Shown here: piece after piece, positions 58,577-64,000 of the stretch
Layout: each line of letters opens with the position of its first letter
Position numbering within the stretch: the stretch's first letter is position 1
Position numbers and translations under genes: made by a program
Assembly: GCA_025617745.1 (NCBI GenBank)
Contig: CM046870.1
Coordinates: forward strand, 11,398,410-11,462,409
DNA length: 64,000 nucleotides
Direction: 5' to 3'
Origin: Heliocidaris erythrogramma
Taxonomy: Eukaryota; Echinodermata; Echinoidea; Camarodonta; Echinometridae
The notes under the pieces: generated by a model
Database searches by the model: none
The model's input: the letters and a program-made list of their open reading frames with translations, nothing else
What the model was told of the DNA's origin: nothing

Positions 58577-60830
58577 GCTTCACTCCATCGCCCCAAATCA
58601 TCCCCCAAATCATGAACACGGATCGACACCCCTGGGGGAGCATCTCTCCACAATGGAATACCAGCAAATTGAAACAAAACAAAACATCATATTTTTCCAA
58701 TTCGCCCGTAGACCCTCTTTTGTAACACCACCCTAAATACAATGATAACTGTCAAACGTTTCGTTATTTGATACAAATTAGAAAATAAATAATAGGAATA
58801 TTATCACTATTTCATAAGTATCATCTATCTGCCCTATATCAGGGATTTTTTTTTATTCGCTATCAGCCTCACCACCATCATCATTCCCATCGTATTTAAC
58901 ATCATCATTTTGACCATCATCTGTTACAACATAATTCATATACAAGAAGAAAACATATAAACAGAGACGCAGTGTTTTAATATTTTGTTCTAATGAGAAA
59001 GATTATGGAAATAGGGGGATTGTAAGAAAAGGTCGGGGAAGAGAAGAGAGAGAGAGAAAGAGAGAAATAGGGGAGAACCTTGGGGAGAGAGAATGGAGAG
59101 GGGGGGGGGGGTATATATCCCCCACCCCCTCCCCCCCCCCAAAAAAAAAGAGGGGGTAGCCTGTATTATAACCCCCCCCCCCCATATTCTTGATAATATT
59201 CTTGATAATTCTTGATAAGAATTATGATAAAATAACTTAAACCTTAAAACTAATTATCCAAACTCATGTTTGATCTTGGAGGGGGCGGAAAAAACGCAAA
59301 GGAGGGGAAGAAAAAAAAGGGGAAACAAAGAAAAAATCATAATCCTTACGGATTATGCACCCCAAATCCGCAAGGTAAATGCACTACAAATCTAGTTTTT
59401 TAAGGTTTGAAATGCAAAGACTTTCTCAAGTTTGGTCGCTTTGCTCTCACATAATCATTTTCTTTCAGGATTTCATAATTTCGAGCCCCTAGTAAATAGC
59501 TGAAAGGGTTCAAAAAAATTGAAAATAAAAAAATGTAATTGCTTTTCTCGCTTTATCATGAAAGTTTCATACGACTCCTGCTTAATATTGCGCCCCCCCC
59601 CCCCCCCCCCCCCATATAGGATAAAACGTATAAAACAGCATTTGCAAAGGTTCAACTTTTGAAAGAAATCACAACTTCAGATAGCCTTGCTCAATTTTCC
59701 CCGACTCTTTCTCAAGAAATTGCGGGTTTTAGGGTTAAAAAAGGAAAAATTTGCCGCTCTGTCTCTTTGCTTCCTCGCTTGTACAATAACGTAGGTAAGT
59801 TTGGGCACTCGGGGGGGGGGGGGGGTGGGGGCGTAACTCCATTCTTTGCTCCAGGCGCCATAATCCCTAGATATGCTACTGGCTTCACTCCATCGCCCCA
59901 AATCATCCCCAAAATCATGAACACGGATCGACACCCCTGGGGGAGCATCTCTCCACAATGGAATACCAGCAAATTGAAACAAAACAAAACATCATATTTT
60001 TCCAATTCGCCCGTAGACCCTCTTTTGTAACACCACCCTAAATACAATGATAACTGTCAAACGTTTCGTTATTTGATACAAATTAGAAAATAAATAATAG
60101 GAATATTATCACTATTTCATAAGTATCATCTATCTGCCCTATATCAGGGATTTTTTTTTATTCGCTATCAGCCTCACCACCATCATCATTCCCATCGTAT
60201 TTAACATCAACATAATTCATATACAAGAAGAAAACATATAAACAGAGACGCAGTGTTTTAATATTTTGTTCTAATGAGAAAGATTATGGAAATAGGGGGA
60301 TTGTAAGAAAAGGTCGGGGAAGAGAAGAGAGAGAGAGAAAGAGAGAAATAGGGGAGAACCTTGGGGAGAGAGAATGGAGAGGGGGGGGGGGGGGGTATAT
60401 ATCCCCCACCCCCTCCCCCCCCCCCCAAAAAAGAGGGGGTAGCCTGTATTATAACCCCCCCCCCCCATATTCTTGATAATATTCTTGATAATTCTTGATA
60501 AGAATTATGATAAAATAACTTAAACCTTAAAACTAATTATCCAAACTCATGTTTGATCTTGGAGGGGGCGGAAAAAACGCAAAGGAGGGGAAGAAAAAAA
60601 AGGGGAAACAAAGAAAAAATCATAATCCTTACGGATTATGCACCCCAAATCCGCAAGGTAAATGCACTACAAATCTAGTTTTTTAAGGTTTGAAATGCGC
60701 AGATTTTCTAAAGTTCGGTCGCTTTGCTCTCTCGGATAATCATTTTCTTTCAGGATTTCATAATTTCGCGCCCCTACTATATAGTTAAATAGCTGAAAGG
60801 ATTCAAAAAGTTTTAAAATAAAAATAAGAA
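57978..60830. repeat. 1.3-kb tandem repeat, two full units and a partial third
   Basis: GGAGGGGGCGG followed by AAAAAACGCAAAGGAGG begins at 57978, 59278 and 60561 (periods 1300 and 1283). Each unit contains G and C runs of differing length and the X block shared with the 5' flank of B-box copy 2 (29.9-30.5 kb). The plus ORF starting MKEITTSDSLAQF and the minus ORFs over it change frame with G-run length and are not genes. Confidence 0.85.
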
Positions 60831-60832
60831 AG

Positions 60833-61020
60833 GGGGGGGGGGGGGGGTTACAATAATTGTATAAGCACATCTTCCCGCGTTTGTGATTATACATCATTGA
60901 TAACTGATATATATCAAATTTTGATCAGCAACAAGATAAAATTGATCCTGTTGAACTTTGGAAGAGGGTGTTTATTTGTCACGTTAAAAAGAAATTCTAC
61001 TACATACATGAGATAGGACA
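60833..61020. repeat. copy of the 30.49-30.66 kb gene-flank segment
   Basis: A G run, then TTACAATWATTGTATAAGCAC and about 170 bases matching the far 5' flank of B-box copy 2, ending at AGGACATTTCAAAA. It ties the 57.5-61 kb region to the displaced upstream sequence of copy 3. Confidence 0.7.
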
Positions 61021-63999
61021 TTTCAAAAGTGTGATCACTATGCAAATTAAACAAACCTCTCGACCTTTGAAAGAGGGTGCTTTTCCATTATTAACTTACA
61101 TTTAAAATAATATACACGGGGTATACAAACTCGTATTTTACACAACCCAACTTAACATTCAGAAAAGTTTTAGGCCCAAGAGTCAATACATTATCGCCCT
61201 CTTCCCCCAACTGAAACTGTCAATCACTTTGTCACGGCTCAAGTATAATATGCCAATGTATATTACTGCAGTGTAAGTTCTATACAGTGATGGTTTAGAC
61301 TTAATCCTAGAGACATCGAGCGATCCAGAAGGAGGTGTAGGGGATGTACACCATTCTTTTTTCTGACCATTCTCAATTAGCATTTAAGTACAAAGCATAT
61401 AGAAACCCATAGGTGATAGCTAATTATTGAAATTCACATAATTATATCTCCTTCTGACAAAAATACGATGCAATGAGTGTTTAAACAAAGAAATGAATAC
61501 AGTAAACCTTACAAAGAGAGATACGATTATCAGACAAGCGGACCTTGTGTTGTGATGTTACAGCATAAATGGGTTACAAAGTGATGGACAAATTGAGTAT
61601 ACAGTATCGTGTGAGGCGTCATTTACTTGAAGAGTCACATCTCATTTTGAAAAGCGATTGACATTACTTTACGGATATAAAAACAAAATTATCCTTAAAT
61701 AAATCCATAGATGAATCGTTGTACTTATATTTTGCTACAGCTTGAGATGAATACATTTATGTATGAATTTGTAATAAATATTCTATAACGAAAATGAGTT
61801 TCGATTTAATCTAATTTCATCGACTTAATCTGATTTGGTTTCCAAATAGTTTTAATGTGTACATCAAATTGACACTAGAGAGAATCCTCTTGGTATGGTA
61901 TATATGTTTGAGACACAGATATTAATTCTGTTTGTGTATTCATATCAGGCACAGAGGCATCTTTTTGGAAGTCGAATGTAACCACGAAAAATAACATTTT
62001 ATTATATTTAATTCAGTTATCGTTTCACAGTTAATGCTAACTGATATATTTGAAAAATCCAGATATTTACATAATTTTGTCCCAATATTTTTCCCTCCAC
62101 AGGGATTTTATTGATTTTCCTTCGCAACAAATTAACAAACATATTCAAGGTAAATCACATAATGTAAATACATAGTACAATAATAATTCAAAATAATTCA
62201 AAACACAAATGATTCTTGAACTCTCTGGTTCAAAGAAGACAAACATATTTTCATTAGTGTATTCATGGAATTCATGAAGAAAAAGCGAAACTATACAAAC
62301 ACATAAATGTGGCATCTTTTGAATATTGGGTATACAATTCAGGCGCGGATCCAGGATTTCTTGGGGGGGGGGGGGGGCCCAAATTTTAAATCATGTGAGC
62401 TGCAATAATGATGAAAAATGGCGTATCTGACGATCTCGGGGGGGGGGGGGGGGCGCAAAAGCATAATTGTAAAGGGCTTTCACTCCCGCCGGAAGAACAT
62501 TCTGAAATTTTTAAAGTCCATACATGCCATACAGATCATGATTATAATGACAAAAGTTTCTAAATTCCGAAAGAAATTATTTACAATTTGACACCTATGA
62601 TTTCGAGGGGCTACTTATTCATCTTTTGTTCGGTAATAACTAATGTCTGTTTCTGATGGTGTCATTATGGTCATGTACGCTAACTTCCTCGAAATACGCC
62701 CTAAACACTGAGCAGGGGCGGATCTAGCATTTTTCCAAGGGGGGGGGGGGTTGACCCAACGACGATGCGGAGCATCGTCTACAAGAAGCGAAAAAACATA
62801 GTTTATAGCACAAGCGAAAATAAATACATGATAAATTGTCGTCGTTCACATGGGTCTGTATATACAGACTGTTCGGTTTTCGACGCTGATTCTATGGTAG
62901 ACGGATGTGGGTATTTTTAATATTAATCTCATTTACTTGTTGGAGGGTCAAGAAGCCATAAGAACATATTGTTCGTCTGTACAATATTATAATACGGACA
63001 TTAGTAATACTATCTGGTAAAGGAATGATAAAGGATAGTGCTTGGAGATCAGGAAATAAATGCTCTCTTAATTTACATTTGTTATTTTTTCGCAGCCCAT
63101 AGACTGACTAAAAGCTGGCTTGTGATGGCGTTCTATAAAGATATGACAGGTCTGGAGTACCGACAAGTCACTTGTCGGCGAAGTTGTCGCTGGTCTTGGC
63201 AAAGACGGCTTCGTGAAACACTTAGCGGACAAGGTGAGCGACAGTGTCGAGATGTCGCTGATCTTGTCGTTATGACATGTATGACGGTTTGACGAAACGC
63301 CCCCCCCCCCCCCGGGAGCCGTACTAAGGGCTCATTACTGTGGCAAATCATTACTCCTCGGCGACAGTTGGCGAAGATATCCAACAGTAAGGGGTTATGT
63401 ATCTGAAAAGACTGAAATGGCATATACTGTAAATTTCAAAAGGAATAGCACTAATATTTTTTGTGCAAACCAGTCATTAATTGTCGCACGAGATAATAGA
63501 GACAATATCGGACACGGTAATGGTATGATTCAAAAAATAGACTTTATTGATATGCTCTATATGCATGATATCTATTAAGGAAATCGCACCTAAAATTGCA
63601 TCATGTTAGCCCTCGCAAATTGCAAAAGAGCCCCCATAAATTGCTATTAGGTTCAATACAAAATGGAATTTGTAATTAAAAGAAAACATCCCTTTCCTCT
63701 CTCTCTCTCTCTATCGTTTTGGTGGTGGGGGGGGGGGGGGGAAATGCCCGATTTTTTCCCCTTATAGAAATATCTTTATTAAATATTGCTTTTGACTTTG
63801 CAATACTTTATAAACACATTAATAACAAAATACTGCACATAATGGAATTAACAAACAAACCATTTTAATTATACAGCACATATAGCAAAACTAGTTTACA
63901 GCAAAATTATGTTCCCGAATGTTATCGAATGAGATGAAATTGTTATTCTTAAATTTTAACATATAGATATTCAGAATGGTAATGCCTTTGATAAGCATT
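61021..63999. other. no gene recognised; scattered TE ends
   Basis: Mostly unique AT-rich sequence. Solo hAT-like ends lie at about 62341 (CAGGCGCGGATCCAGGATTT) and 62713 (CAGGGGCGGATCTAGCATTT), each running into a G run. A small hairpin ACGATGCGGAGCATCGT is at 62762. Sequence rich in TTGTCG lies at 63160-63290 and ends in GACGAAACGCCCC, which resembles the GGGGCGTTTCATC MITE end at 3153. (CT)n and G runs lie near 63697-63741. Confidence 0.5.
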
Positions 64000-64000
64000 T

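Overview
The window is eukaryotic, AT-rich and repeat-dense, with very little host coding sequence. An echinoderm is most likely, and a sea urchin is favoured. The reasons are a tandem family of RING-less B-box/coiled-coil/beta-propeller (TRIM-like) genes, a BEL/Pao retrotransposon, many TTAA- and 8-bp-TSD MITEs, and a foldback transposon whose long inverted arms are tandem arrays, as in the sea-urchin TU elements. The species call is inference; another marine deuterostome is possible.

Layout. Three paralogous B-box genes lie on the minus strand. Copy 1 (1921-2865) is truncated. Copy 2 (27846-29687) and copy 3 (45801-47642) are intact 613-residue ORFs, each in one exon just downstream of a 5' intron acceptor. 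They sit in a tandem segmental duplication: unit 1 about 4194-29.9 kb and unit 2 about 32397-47.8 kb, with copy 1 as the remnant of a further unit to the left and a third partial piece at 30.9-32.4 kb. Within a unit, about 18 kb (unit 1) or 11 kb (unit 2) of non-coding sequence precedes the gene.

The two units are alignable by eye, and nearly every length difference is a datable insertion with an empty site in the other unit. These are a 4148-bp foldback element (11252-15399, 8-bp TSD), a 5'-truncated LINE (about 8162-9757), several MITEs (6367-6473, 6624-6930, 6935-7263, 10209-10446, 34498-35284), a 170-bp-repeat element (20469-21126) and a block around two tRNA-derived repeats (24.1-26.4 kb).

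From 47845 to 57500 a BEL/Pao LTR retrotransposon sits about 200 bp upstream of the copy 3 start codon. Its LTRs are nearly identical, but its coding region is broken by a SINE, an in-frame stop and frameshift, and a poly-G frameshift. From 57.5 to 61 kb there is a 1.3-kb tandem repeat related to the 5' flank of gene copy 2. From 61 to 64 kb no gene is recognisable.

Runs of 9 or more G or C occur roughly fifty times by eye and create most of the long glycine/proline ORFs, which are not genes. The two intact B-box proteins are the only host genes that can be supported. They look like cytosolic, multimerising zinc-binding proteins of the TRIM type, and their clustering, GA-microsatellite flanks and mosaic divergence resemble rapidly evolving echinoderm immune families.
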